NCBI GenBank assembly: GCA_964505765.1
Contig: CAZDJQ010000004.1
Location: 1 to 45,186, forward strand
Direction of reading: 5' to 3'
DNA from: CAZDJQ01 sp964505765
GTDB taxonomy: Bacteria; Patescibacteriota; Microgenomatia; UBA12405; JAHJSD01
Length of the DNA stretch: 45,186 bases
The notes under the pieces were generated by a model. It was not told where the DNA came from, did not search any database, and saw nothing but the letters and a program-made list of their open reading frames with translations. The translations under genes were made by a program, and so were the position numbers. Positions 1 to 9,298 of this stretch are shown one piece after another (position 1 is the first letter of the stretch; each line of letters begins with the position of its first letter).

Positions 1-187
1 CCGGGTTCTTCCCTTCCTTCACACACTGCCGGCCCATCATGCCAATTCCCTCAAGCAAATAAGCAATATTTTCCCAAGCCGAAAATCCACTAAAAACCAT
101 AACCTTCCCTGACTCTAAATTCACCTGAAGTAATAAATTTTTAACTACCTCACTATCCTCAGCTACCACCTTTTTCTTTTTCATCAT
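1..187 (-). CDS. Hypothetical protein, N-terminal part only
   Basis: An open frame starts at an ATG at 187 (a second ATG follows at once) and runs off the left edge, giving about 62 residues. The N-terminus is lysine-rich (MMKKKKVVAEDSE) and no signal peptide is visible. I do not recognise a family. It starts 10 bp after the Nudix gene stop on the same strand, so it is probably the next gene in the same run. The function cannot be judged from the fragment. Confidence 0.5.
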   Translation of the reverse strand, partial: MMKKKKVVAEDSEVVKNLLLQVNLESGKVMVFSGFSAWENIAYLLEGIGMMGRQCVKEGKNP

Positions 188-197
188 ATTTATTTTA

Positions 198-590
198 TTA
201 ATTTATAATATCAAAATATTTTGCAACTCCATCATCTAAATCCGTCGTAAAATACGAAGTCAGCTCCTCTGGTTTAACCCACTTAATTTGTTCAATTTCT
301 TTAGTATCCGGTTCCGCCTCTTCCTCGACTAACCGACAAGAATAGTAAAAAATCTTTACTGGAAATTGGGGATGATGGCGTGAAGAAATTAATTGCTCTA
401 CTTTTATTTTACATCCGGTTTCTTCCAAAACTTCTCTTTTGACTGCTTCTCTTTTAGTTTCATTTTCCACTGCACCTCCGGGAAATACCCAGCTTAACAC
501 GCTTCCGTCTTTACTCTTTTCTTTATTTTTACGCTGAACAATCAAAACCCCTCCTTCTTTTTTAATAATTCCCACAACCACTTTTTTCAT
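198..590 (-). CDS. Nudix hydrolase
   Basis: This 130-residue protein has the full size of a single Nudix domain. A canonical Nudix box (G-x5-E-x7-R-E-x2-E-E-x-G) lies around residues 38-60, containing REVLEETGC. The glutamates bind the divalent metal. The family hydrolyses nucleoside diphosphates linked to another moiety, for example oxidised or modified NTPs, NDP-sugars or dinucleotides. The true substrate cannot be read from the sequence. It sits 4 bp after the alpha/beta hydrolase stop, so the two are very likely co-transcribed. Being downstream of a restriction/CHAT block it might serve nucleotide clean-up, but an ordinary housekeeping role is equally possible. Confidence 0.9.
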   Translation of the reverse strand: MKKVVVGIIKKEGGVLIVQRKNKEKSKDGSVLSWVFPGGAVENETKREAVKREVLEETGCKIKVEQLISSRHHPQFPVKIFYYSCRLVEEEAEPDTKEIEQIKWVKPEELTSYFTTDLDDGVAKYFDIIN

Positions 591-594
591 TTTT

Positions 595-1395
595 TTAATT
601 ACTCAAAAAGTCAATAACTTCATCCAAATACTGAGCAACCATTGTCGGCTTTTCCAAATCATGATCGCCGCCATCAACTTTAATTGTCCTTAATTCTCTT
701 AAAACCCGATCGTTACTTTCAAACGGCACTGCCTCATCTTCATTTCCATATACAATTAAAATTCTATCCGATTCAATATCTTCCAATAAAAATTGATAAT
801 CTCTGTCCACATTTTCCTGATGATATTGATTATCTAAATAATGTTCTCCCATTTCCTTTATCTCTTGACTAGTAAATTCTTGAAAAGCTTCTTCATCTAA
901 ATAATCCTGATAATTATCCCAATTTATTTCCTTGTCCTCAACAGTGGAAGAAACAAACCAATATCGCATTAATGCCTGCTGATTAAACGCAGGTGACAAG
1001 AAAACCAGTTTTTTAACTCTATCAGGATTTTCAATCGCATATTTCAAACCAACACAAGCTCCCAAACTATGACTAACTAAATGCACTTTATCGATTTTTT
1101 CTTCTTTTTGTAATTCTTTTACCAAAGAATCAACATCTCCAACTAATTTCTCAACAGTTAAATCTGAAAATTTTTCATCTGATAAGCCACAACCGGAGTG
1201 ATCCAAACGCAGAACCGGAATTTTACCTCTAAGCTGCCGCTCAATATTGGCAAACTTTTGCTCTTCGGCTAATCGTTCAAAACCATGTAAACAAACAACC
1301 GCTGTATTCCCTTCAGCCGGCGACAAAACCGCCCTTAAAGTTTCATTTTGTTGATTCTTAAATTCAATCAACCGCAAACTTTGCTCTTTTCCCAT
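595..1395 (-). CDS. Alpha/beta hydrolase (serine hydrolase)
   Basis: The 266-residue protein carries an HGF oxyanion-type motif near residue 37, a nucleophile elbow VSHSLGACVG with Ser near residue 109, an acid candidate in GNEDEAVP near residue 219, and a C-terminal catalytic His in GGDHD near residue 245. This is a full catalytic triad of the alpha/beta hydrolase fold, similar to monoacylglycerol lipase or carboxylesterase types. No signal peptide is seen, so it should act in the cytoplasm. The substrate is unknown. An extended -10 box (TGGTAAAAT) ends 9 nt before its ATG, inside the stop region of the preceding gene, so it may have its own promoter besides read-through from the island. Confidence 0.88.
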   Translation of the reverse strand: MGKEQSLRLIEFKNQQNETLRAVLSPAEGNTAVVCLHGFERLAEEQKFANIERQLRGKIPVLRLDHSGCGLSDEKFSDLTVEKLVGDVDSLVKELQKEEKIDKVHLVSHSLGACVGLKYAIENPDRVKKLVFLSPAFNQQALMRYWFVSSTVEDKEINWDNYQDYLDEEAFQEFTSQEIKEMGEHYLDNQYHQENVDRDYQFLLEDIESDRILIVYGNEDEAVPFESNDRVLRELRTIKVDGGDHDLEKPTMVAQYLDEVIDFLSN

Positions 1396-1404
1396 CTTAT
1401 AAGT

Positions 1405-1413
1405 ATTTTACCA
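1405..1413 (-). promoter_or_regulatory. Extended -10 promoter before the alpha/beta hydrolase
   Basis: On the minus strand TGGTAAAAT reads as an extended -10 element ending 9 nt before the ATG at 1395. The same nonamer precedes the restriction-methylase gene (9299-9307) and the FemAB gene (37141-37149). No clear -35 is seen. It would let the hydrolase and Nudix genes be transcribed apart from the island. Confidence 0.45.
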
Positions 1414-1710
1414 TTCCGTGTTACTCTCCCCTAATCTCTTCTTCATCTCCTCTTTATACTCCGGAAAATAACTCGAAATCACCGTCACATCAAACTCCCT
1501 CATTATCATTTCTTTGCTCTCTCTCTCCAACAAAAACCGAAAACTTTCCTCAATAACCTTCCCCGGCTCGACGTCTGTCTCCAAACTCTTGTAAAAATCT
1601 CTCCCCATACTCACCCGATGCTCCGTCCGACCGCCTCCCTCCTCAACCACCACCTCAAACCGCCAACCCGGTTCACTTGATATTTGTCTAACTTTAATTT
1701 TTGGCTTCAT
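1408..1710 (-). CDS. Small conserved-looking hypothetical protein (100 aa), last gene of the CHAT/nuclease block
   Basis: The best start is ATG at 1710. A longer reading would need TTG at 1731. The start lies 17 bp inside the 3' end of the 1256-residue gene, so translation is probably coupled. The protein is charged and soluble: a basic N-terminus (MKPKIKVRQ), a beta-rich stretch with EVVVEEGGG, then helices rich in Lys and Glu. No membrane segment or catalytic motif is evident and I do not recognise the family. Its overlap with the large nuclease-like gene makes it a candidate accessory subunit, chaperone or immunity factor of that system, which is inference from position only. Confidence 0.75.
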   Translation of the reverse strand: MKPKIKVRQISSEPGWRFEVVVEEGGGRTEHRVSMGRDFYKSLETDVEPGKVIEESFRFLLERESKEMIMREFDVTVISSYFPEYKEEMKKRLGESNTEW

Positions 1711-4700
1711 TTTTATTTTCCCGATTATCAATTTTTCCTAGCCATTTTTGCTGATAGTCATAGTATTTACTGGGATTTCTCTCAACTAACCGTGTAAATA
1801 TGCGTTTAATTTGCTGTACATGATCATCAATTCCCATTAATTGTTCAACTGCTATATTTAAATCATTGGCAATTATCACTTCATTCGAATAATTGGTTAA
1901 AAATTCTAACCACTTCAGGAATTCCTTTTCCCCTTTCTCTTCAAATATCTTTATCAAAATTCTACCGTTCCAATGGAATGGCCACCAAGAAATATTCTGG
2001 GTTAAATCATTATTAACTAAATCCTCAAGCGCTGGTCTCTCAATTTCCAAACACTTACGCCAAATGTCAAAACATTCATCGAATTTATTATCAATATTAT
2101 CTTTAATAAAATAGTAAATTTGACTAAAGACCTCATGATCATAGATTCTTTGCTGTCCGGCCTTTTCTTCGTCAACAAAATACAAGATATATCGATAAGC
2201 TATATCAAACGATTCTTCGTAGTTTGCTCCTTTTTCCTGTGGTAACTGCCAAAACCTCCAAACTAGATTTCTTTGAATGCTAGAAGAACCTTTTAGTATT
2301 AAATTAATTAACTGTTCTTTAAACCACTCAGGGTGAAAGTTCTTAACGCTATCCCATTGATCTTGAAAAACATGTTCCATTTCTTTGACCTTCGTACTCT
2401 GTTCCCTGTATTCTGCGTAGTAAATCAATAACACACAAAATTCAGTTATAACTTTATCATAGTAACTTTCATTATCATTAGCTACTTCTCTAGAAAGATC
2501 TAAATTAAGAAATATATTTACCACCTGTTTAGTCTTCCCTTGTGTCATTATTCTCAAATGGCCATAAACATGAACCAAACCTTTTAAAATAGCCCACATT
2601 TTGTCGTCACCTTCTTCTACATAATTCGACTCTTTTTCTAACATCTTAAACGCTAAATCATTTATTTGTCCAGCGGTTTCAATGGTAACAAAACGCTCTT
2701 TATGATTATTGGGCATAACAGTATGACGAATTTTTGCTAATTCCATAAGGGGAATACAAGCCTGCAAACGAACATAAGGATTTCCATCAAAAGCTAACCT
2801 TTCAACCAATGGCACTATCTTAGAAATGAAGTCCCTTCCGTCCAGAAGAACAAATTTTTGTAAAACCCAAGCACATCGTCCTCGAACCGTATTTATAGTG
2901 ATAGCATCTTCTCCCTCAGCAACCTTTTTTCCGTAGTTGAAATTTTCTTCTTTATCATTTCCTTTATCATAATTTTTATAATCTTGGACGGGATTACTAT
3001 CTAAAATAAAAATTTGGGCTAGTTCTAAAGCATATTTAAATTTTTTAGCCTCTGCTAATTTTCGAGCGAACTCCACTAAATTTTCACGCGCCGAACTATC
3101 TAGGATCAGCTCTAAAGGACCGATCTCTTTTAAACTTGAAATAGCGTCTTCATTCTTAAATGATATTTTTAAAATTTCCTCTAATTTTGGTCTTAAAAAG
3201 TCTTTATAAACTTTAACCAGTGAATCATCGTTTGAAATCTTTTGTATACTATTAGTTATCAAAATTTGCTGATTATGATTTAATTCCTTTAAATCATCTG
3301 AATCGTTCCAAATAAAATTAAGAATATCTAAACCCTTTTTAGTATCTTTGTTCAAAATCTGTGCTAACAAATTTGATGCGTCCCACATTTGCATTTCATC
3401 TACAGTATCCAAAACATCTGAACTACTAAGATATGTTTTAAATAGATCAACTCCTTCGTTAAAATTCTCTTCACTCTCAAATAATTTAGAAATTAAATCA
3501 ATCGTTCCATAGCTACCAAGCATATGTCGAAGGTTGTACTCCTCATGTCCTATCCATTCGGTAATAGCTTGTAATGCAGGGTCATAAGTTTTACTAGCCA
3601 GATCAGAAGCTATTTGCTCAACAAAAATATTTGCGGGTAATTTATCATATTTTTTTAGCTTTAATTGAAAATTAACTAGCTCCCATTTTTGATCTTGGGA
3701 TAAATTCTCATTATCACGTACAGCCTGAAATATAATCTCTGTCTTATGGGGAATCCCCTTACGCATTTCAATAAAGAACTTTAATATTTCTTTGGCTTCG
3801 GCATTATGCTCACTGTCACTATCGGCATATTCCTTGAGTAGGATATCAATAACCGACCGATTGAGGAAATCAGGGTTGTTTTTTGAAACATCGTTTTCTC
3901 CAAACACACATTCTTCCTTAATAAAATTCCAAGCTTTATCAGGAAACGATTCATGATATTTGTTAAATGCGGGTTTTAAAGTTAAGTCTACAAAGTGTCT
4001 ATCTTGAATTGAATATCCTTCGCCCAATTTTCCAATACTGAATCCCATAAGTTCCCACCCCTTATATTTTGAATTAAATTTCTTGTAAAATTCTGTGTAC
4101 TGTCGTACAAGTTCTTTACTTAATTTTTTTATTCGATTTTCAATTTGATCTGTATCTTCTATATCCTCCAAAATATAATCACGAATAATCTTAAAAACCT
4201 GTGCAGGCGTATGATGCCAATATTTACCTTCATCTTGAACTAAGTTAAACGTGCTTTGTATAAATTCTACAATTTCTAGTTTTAAATTTTCATCCGTCGT
4301 TTGTTTATACAAATCTAAAAAAAGTTTACCTAATTCCTCAGTTTCCCATCTCTCATCTTTACGAAGTTCAAGATAAAATAACAATCCAGAATCTGCTGAA
4401 AGTAACAAATCAACTATTTTGAAAATATCTTTGTCATAATCCCTAGTCCTCTTTAGAATTTCTGAGCAAATATCAATGATATCAACTTTTAAAAAACGCC
4501 AAGAATGAGGGTGTGTCATTTTCAACAAATTTTCTTCCACATATTTAAAGAAATATTCTCGGTTGACTGGATTATCCATGTTGTCTTTAAATATATCCAA
4601 TACTGTCCCGGCAAAATGTCCTAATGTGGATGCTTCCCAAAAATTATTCCATTCTCCAAGATTTACATTTTCTTTTTTTCTAAATCGGTTTAATGCAAAC

Positions 4701-5464
4701 AAATGCAAGTCTATATTGTCAGTAAGACTTTTTAACGGAGCTTTTGCAAATCCTCGAGACTGAGGATTCTTTAATTCTCCTAATAATTCTTTTACTTCTT
4801 TAGCCTTATCCCTCTCTTTTCCGTAATAACCTGATTCTGAAGCTATTTCACTTGCTCTCTCTTTTAATTTACGCAAAAAATCGTCCTTATTTTTAATCCT
4901 TCCCTTCTCCGACCCTCTATAAATATCTTTAATTAATCTATCGCTGACAATTTCCTCTAATTGCTTATTAGGGACCCAAAGCCCTAACTTTTTGCCCATA
5001 AGTAACAAAACGGTGTTTTCTAACCTTTCTCTATTTTCGCCAAATTCCCAAAAACGAAGTTGCGGAAGCAACTCAATATGTTTATCTTTAAATCCGTGGT
5101 TTTCCTTAAGGTCTTTAGTAACTTTATCTTGATAATATTTAAAATTGTTAATGGTATTTTTTGTTTGTGAACCAACTTTTTTACAAACAATAAGAATTTC
5201 ATCACCGTCATTAAATTGCTTATGTTTAATAATATTATTCAAAATTGTTTTTATGTGGGCAAACTGTATTAAGTAAGATTTACATTCACAAATAATTTTA
5301 TGGCCATCCTCAAAACCAAGATGAAAATCCTCTAACTCCTTTCTTTCTAACCCCATGTAACGGAAAGACTTATCATCCAAGTATTGTAAAAAAAGAGACA
5401 TTGCCGCAATAGATTGAGTATTAACCCCTTTAAATAAAGACCTTCCTCCTAAACTGTTATTCAT
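1694..5464 (-). CDS. Large PD-(D/E)XK nuclease-like (DUF4297/Cap4-type) protein with helical-repeat body
   Basis: The 1256-residue protein starts at an ATG that shares ATGA with the CHAT gene stop. Residues 1-140 look like a DUF4297/Cap4-type nuclease domain: an early GG (6-7), a Gln at 17, an acidic Asp at 46 (LEDFHLGFEDG), then E60-C61-K62 on a following strand as the ExK signature, with helices and a strand (EILIVCKKV) after. From about residue 150 to the end it is almost entirely alpha-helical, with HEAT/ARM-like repeats; the clearest is around residues 870-915 (NPYVRLQACIPLMELAK). No Walker A motif is present, so it is not a STAND or AAA ATPase. Known relatives of the N-domain act as DNA-degrading effectors in anti-phage systems. 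I infer a nuclease effector whose large scaffold senses a target or partner, perhaps controlled by the CHAT protease next door. Confidence 0.8.
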   Translation of the reverse strand: MNNSLGGRSLFKGVNTQSIAAMSLFLQYLDDKSFRYMGLERKELEDFHLGFEDGHKIICECKSYLIQFAHIKTILNNIIKHKQFNDGDEILIVCKKVGSQTKNTINNFKYYQDKVTKDLKENHGFKDKHIELLPQLRFWEFGENRERLENTVLLLMGKKLGLWVPNKQLEEIVSDRLIKDIYRGSEKGRIKNKDDFLRKLKERASEIASESGYYGKERDKAKEVKELLGELKNPQSRGFAKAPLKSLTDNIDLHLFALNRFRKKENVNLGEWNNFWEASTLGHFAGTVLDIFKDNMDNPVNREYFFKYVEENLLKMTHPHSWRFLKVDIIDICSEILKRTRDYDKDIFKIVDLLLSADSGLLFYLELRKDERWETEELGKLFLDLYKQTTDENLKLEIVEFIQSTFNLVQDEGKYWHHTPAQVFKIIRDYILEDIEDTDQIENRIKKLSKELVRQYTEFYKKFNSKYKGWELMGFSIGKLGEGYSIQDRHFVDLTLKPAFNKYHESFPDKAWNFIKEECVFGENDVSKNNPDFLNRSVIDILLKEYADSDSEHNAEAKEILKFFIEMRKGIPHKTEIIFQAVRDNENLSQDQKWELVNFQLKLKKYDKLPANIFVEQIASDLASKTYDPALQAITEWIGHEEYNLRHMLGSYGTIDLISKLFESEENFNEGVDLFKTYLSSSDVLDTVDEMQMWDASNLLAQILNKDTKKGLDILNFIWNDSDDLKELNHNQQILITNSIQKISNDDSLVKVYKDFLRPKLEEILKISFKNEDAISSLKEIGPLELILDSSARENLVEFARKLAEAKKFKYALELAQIFILDSNPVQDYKNYDKGNDKEENFNYGKKVAEGEDAITINTVRGRCAWVLQKFVLLDGRDFISKIVPLVERLAFDGNPYVRLQACIPLMELAKIRHTVMPNNHKERFVTIETAGQINDLAFKMLEKESNYVEEGDDKMWAILKGLVHVYGHLRIMTQGKTKQVVNIFLNLDLSREVANDNESYYDKVITEFCVLLIYYAEYREQSTKVKEMEHVFQDQWDSVKNFHPEWFKEQLINLILKGSSSIQRNLVWRFWQLPQEKGANYEESFDIAYRYILYFVDEEKAGQQRIYDHEVFSQIYYFIKDNIDNKFDECFDIWRKCLEIERPALEDLVNNDLTQNISWWPFHWNGRILIKIFEEKGEKEFLKWLEFLTNYSNEVIIANDLNIAVEQLMGIDDHVQQIKRIFTRLVERNPSKYYDYQQKWLGKIDNRENKNEAKN

Positions 5465-6645
5465 AATTCGTATTCATCTACACAATAAATAACAGGCGAC
5501 GCCCAATAATCATCGCTTTCAACAATTTTTCTTCGCGCAAGCAAATAAGATTCGATTATCTTATCCTTATCTGTAATTAATGAAAAATGGCATTCTCTTC
5601 CCTTACTTAAAAAAAACTCATAAAAATCCTTCCAGAAAGAAGGCAACATTTTGCTCGATATACCTTTTCGAAAACCTATACCATAATCAATGCGACCTTC
5701 TAATAAACATTTCATTAATAAACTCTTTGATGAACCCAAGGGCCTTGCAGAATCACAACAAGAAAAGGCTATTAATTTAAAGGGGGAGTTTTCAATAATT
5801 TTATTAACAATTTCATCGGATATCCAATCTTTAACAGATATTGGGTTTATAGAAGAGTTTTCATACCCCACTGGTAGGGTTTCATGTGTCGATTCTAATG
5901 CCAAACCTCTCCGCACATCTCCATGACCAATAAAATGAAATACGTTAAAATTCTTTAAATTAGATTCCAAGAACACCTTTCTATTGCCATGAGTAATCAG
6001 GTAATAACCCGAAATTTTAGTATTATCCTCAGATAAATCAAAAAGATTATCCGTAATAACACCTGATTCATTGCGAATCAACCCGTTAAGTTCATCTATT
6101 AAGTCCTTTGATATATTTCCGCTTTTCCAAGAACTCAAATAAGGGTCTTTGTGCGCAAATGATGCTAAAAATACAATACTGTATTTGCTCATTTTGTTTA
6201 ATCTATCATTTTTTAATAGGTTTCTAATAATAAGCCTCTCGCCATCTTTAAAATAAAATTGCTTCTCTATTTTTAAATTTTCCCAAGGTAATTCCAGGAA
6301 ATATTCTGAATTAGATGTAACCAGCAATATCTGCGCTTCTTCTGCTTTTATTATACTTTCTAAATTTACCCCCTTCTTTTTTAAAAGCTCAGAAAGACTC
6401 TCCAGCCCTTTCTTTTTAACCCTAGATAACTCGACTCCTTTAATAATTTTCTTTTGCCCTAAAAGACTAATCAACACATATCCTTCTGAGAAATCTTTTT
6501 CAATATCTTTCCACTGATCCTGAGGAAGATTCATTATTTTTAAAACTCGCTCTATTTCCTTACCTTCTGGTCTAGGTTCATGTAAAAAACTTACATTTAA
6601 CTCCTTATATGTAAACATTTCCAAATTAGTTATGATAATTTTCAA
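5461..6645 (-). CDS. CHAT-domain (caspase-like) protease
   Basis: The 394-residue protein has the marks of CHAT peptidases: LPWENL at 119-124, a catalytic His at 241 in FHFIGHGD, a catalytic Cys at 297 in AFSCCDSA, and a closing DDYWASPVIY segment near 378-387. No membrane segment, TPR or NTPase domain is fused, so it is a compact stand-alone CHAT protein. The reading begins with TTG at 6645, overlapping the methylase gene by 20 bp; the first ATG is at 6618 and would drop nine residues of a likely N-terminal strand. Its stop shares ATGA with the next gene. CHAT proteases are known to activate partners by cleavage in several defence systems (gasdermin operons, type III-E CRISPR). Activation of the large nuclease-like protein is my inference. 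Confidence 0.87.
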   Translation of the reverse strand: MKIIITNLEMFTYKELNVSFLHEPRPEGKEIERVLKIMNLPQDQWKDIEKDFSEGYVLISLLGQKKIIKGVELSRVKKKGLESLSELLKKKGVNLESIIKAEEAQILLVTSNSEYFLELPWENLKIEKQFYFKDGERLIIRNLLKNDRLNKMSKYSIVFLASFAHKDPYLSSWKSGNISKDLIDELNGLIRNESGVITDNLFDLSEDNTKISGYYLITHGNRKVFLESNLKNFNVFHFIGHGDVRRGLALESTHETLPVGYENSSINPISVKDWISDEIVNKIIENSPFKLIAFSCCDSARPLGSSKSLLMKCLLEGRIDYGIGFRKGISSKMLPSFWKDFYEFFLSKGRECHFSLITDKDKIIESYLLARRKIVESDDYWASPVIYCVDEYEL

Positions 6646-9289
6646 TAATTTCGATTTCTTTAGAAGTGAGATTATAGAGTTTGTAAACTAATTGGTCGAT
6701 TTCTCCTTTTATTGCGTCTAAATCTGCCTTTAATTTATTTGATTTATCTGAATATTGATACCGTTCTTTAAAATCTCTTTGAAAATCATATATCTCTCTA
6801 ACCTTACTAGTCACTGATCTTATTTCTTTTTCCTCGGGAATTAAAATAGGTAAATTTTTCAAAAAACTAGATCTATACCTTAAATAACCACCCCCCATAT
6901 GCATACCACCATATAAAGTGTTATATATAAAGGTAAATAGTTTAGAATTAAGTAAGCCAAGTATAAAATGTAAATTAATATTTTCTTTTGTAGTTAAAAA
7001 ATATACACCTCCTTGTGGGATCCTTTTATTTAAATCTAGTGTTGCCGAAAGTTTCAGGGCATCCTCCGCAATTACTATTTTTTGTTTCTTTATATTATTG
7101 TATCTTTTAGTGTTTGGCGAACAAACTTTTAAGTAATTTTTATTTTTAATATAATTCCCTTTTTCAACCAAAGAATATTTGTCAAACTGGTATTGTTTTA
7201 CAATTTCATGTGAACCACTTAAGTAATTTTCTTTTTCAAATTTTTTTGGTATTCTTAATCCTTCCGAGATTTCAACATAATTTCCTAATTTGTTCCCCAA
7301 TTTAAGCAACTTTATAGTTAAATCCAATCCTTCCTGGTTAACGTTAATGGGAAAAATATTATCTGGCAACTTTTCTAAGCTCTCTTTACTAATTTCATAA
7401 GAAATTTCATCTTTTAAACTCAAATCTTCATTTTCTTTCAAATAGGTAGTTTTGACTTTTTGAAAACTTTTGCCTTTTTTAAAAATTAAAATTACAGGAT
7501 AGTTAGAAGCATCTTCAAATATATTATGTCTACTTACACTAATAATATTTAATTCGCATGAATTATTAATAAGTAGTTTTCTCAATTTCTTAGCCGAAGT
7601 AGCAACACAAAACTTATTGGGAACAATAAACCCAAGAACTCCTTTGGAATTTAGAATATTAATACTTTTTTCGATAAATAAGTAATATAAATCATATTTA
7701 CCCCAAGATGTTAAAAATTTTTCTTTCCAATACTTTTTATCAACTTTATTTAACTCATCAACCCGAACATATGGAGGATTCCCAATTATTACATCGAACC
7801 CGGAATTTTCATTTTTAAAAACCTCAGTAAATTCTTCTCTCCATCTAAAAGGCTTATTTGAAATTTTTTCATCAGAAATTAAAGAGTTACCAACTTTCAT
7901 ATGGTCTGTAAGTAAGGGGAGTTTGTAATCTGCAACCAATGCTTTTAGCATTAAGTTTAATCTAGCTATTTCAATTGCTTGTTCATCCAAATCAACGCCA
8001 TATAAATTTTCCCTAAGTATTCTATATTTGCGCAAAGAAGATTTTTCCAATTCCGTTGCTTGATGCCCTCTTACATTCCTTAAACTTTCATCTAAAACTT
8101 CAAAAGCTTTAATTAGAAAAGACCCACTTCCACAAGCCGGATCCAATATTTTTATTTGTTCCTTCTTTTGTAATGATTTAGCTTCTTCTAATTTCTTACC
8201 TAAGGTTTTTCTAACAATATAATCAACTATAAAGGAAGGAGTATAATATATACCTTGTTTTTTCCTTTTACTCTTTTTCCCATCTTCCTGTTGTATGGTT
8301 CCCAGATATTGTTCATAGACATTTCCTAAAACATCTGCATCTATTGCATCAAACCGATATTTTATCCATTCTTCCTCTCCTGAATAAAGTTGAGGAATAA
8401 TTTCTCGAAAAGGAGCCCCTTCAGTTTCAAGATCTTCACACAAATGTTTCTGGAACAGATTACTGTTATATTTCTCATCAAACTCACGGAATAAAGGAAC
8501 TAAGCACTTTATAAAGTTAAACGGCTTTCTATCATTGTCTATCCATTTTTGATATGTTTGCCATAATAATTTTTCTTCAATACCTCTATCTTCAATTACA
8601 CGAATAAAAATTAATCTATCCAAAATTCTCTGAACCGATTCTCGCAACTCATCATCGGCTATATTTTCATTCCATCGGCTTAAATTTTTAGTTAGAATAT
8701 TTCTCCAAGATACTAAATCTTCAGCAAGCTTATCATTTACATTAACTCTCTTAGCCGTTATACCAAACTCGGATAATAAATTATCTAATTCATTATTTTT
8801 GAATGAATTTCGCGAAAGCAAATGTAAACGATCAAACTTATCTATATAATCCTGATAAGAAAAAGTTAAATTGGGGCGAGGTTTATCGGTTTTCCACTCT
8901 GAGTTATAAACCTTTAATTCCTTAAAGTTAGTCAAAATAACCCAGGATACTCCTTTATTCCATCCATATTCAATTGCTTGTTTTGCCCATTTATCTTTAT
9001 TTATGTTAACTGATAACGATTTAGCTTCTAATAAAAATTGCGTAATATTGTTTATTCTGAAAGAGTAATCAATTCTCCCAGAAAGAATTGTCTCCTCTTC
9101 AACAACTTCGTTTGAAGTAAAATTATTAAAAACATCCCAACCAAGTGCTTTAAATAATGGGAGAATAAAATCTTTTCTAGTATTCGCTTCATTATAATTT
9201 TTAATTTTTGATTTTGTTAAAACCTCATACTTTTTTATTATTCCCTTGATCTTTCCCTTGGAATTAGACTTTACCATTTTCTGATTCAT
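6626..9289 (-). CDS. Fused restriction-modification enzyme, type IIG-like (Eco57I family)
   Basis: The 887-residue protein joins nuclease, methylase and specificity parts. Residues 30-130 form a PD-(D/E)XK domain like HsdR N-termini, with D74 in GRIDYSF and E88-x-K90. A helical linker follows, then an Eco57I-type N6-adenine methylase: GIYYTP at 346-351, SAM motif I DPACGSGSF at 383-391 and catalytic NPPYV at 504-508. The C-terminal third (about 540-850) resembles a TaqI-type target-recognition domain ending in LRYRSSFLKNLPI. It probably methylates and cleaves an asymmetric site; the site cannot be read. The frame is intact. ATG at 9289 was chosen; an in-frame ATG at 9277 is possible. It is the first gene of the CHAT/nuclease block and overlaps it by 20 bp. 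Confidence 0.92.
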   Translation of the reverse strand: MNQKMVKSNSKGKIKGIIKKYEVLTKSKIKNYNEANTRKDFILPLFKALGWDVFNNFTSNEVVEEETILSGRIDYSFRINNITQFLLEAKSLSVNINKDKWAKQAIEYGWNKGVSWVILTNFKELKVYNSEWKTDKPRPNLTFSYQDYIDKFDRLHLLSRNSFKNNELDNLLSEFGITAKRVNVNDKLAEDLVSWRNILTKNLSRWNENIADDELRESVQRILDRLIFIRVIEDRGIEEKLLWQTYQKWIDNDRKPFNFIKCLVPLFREFDEKYNSNLFQKHLCEDLETEGAPFREIIPQLYSGEEEWIKYRFDAIDADVLGNVYEQYLGTIQQEDGKKSKRKKQGIYYTPSFIVDYIVRKTLGKKLEEAKSLQKKEQIKILDPACGSGSFLIKAFEVLDESLRNVRGHQATELEKSSLRKYRILRENLYGVDLDEQAIEIARLNLMLKALVADYKLPLLTDHMKVGNSLISDEKISNKPFRWREEFTEVFKNENSGFDVIIGNPPYVRVDELNKVDKKYWKEKFLTSWGKYDLYYLFIEKSINILNSKGVLGFIVPNKFCVATSAKKLRKLLINNSCELNIISVSRHNIFEDASNYPVILIFKKGKSFQKVKTTYLKENEDLSLKDEISYEISKESLEKLPDNIFPINVNQEGLDLTIKLLKLGNKLGNYVEISEGLRIPKKFEKENYLSGSHEIVKQYQFDKYSLVEKGNYIKNKNYLKVCSPNTKRYNNIKKQKIVIAEDALKLSATLDLNKRIPQGGVYFLTTKENINLHFILGLLNSKLFTFIYNTLYGGMHMGGGYLRYRSSFLKNLPILIPEEKEIRSVTSKVREIYDFQRDFKERYQYSDKSNKLKADLDAIKGEIDQLVYKLYNLTSKEIEIIENYHN

Positions 9290-9298
9290 CCTACTTTT

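Noticed and set aside
6626..9289. PglX of a BREX system
   Set aside because: The protein is shorter than PglX, has its own nuclease domain, and no PglZ, BrxA, BrxB, BrxC or BrxL is present.
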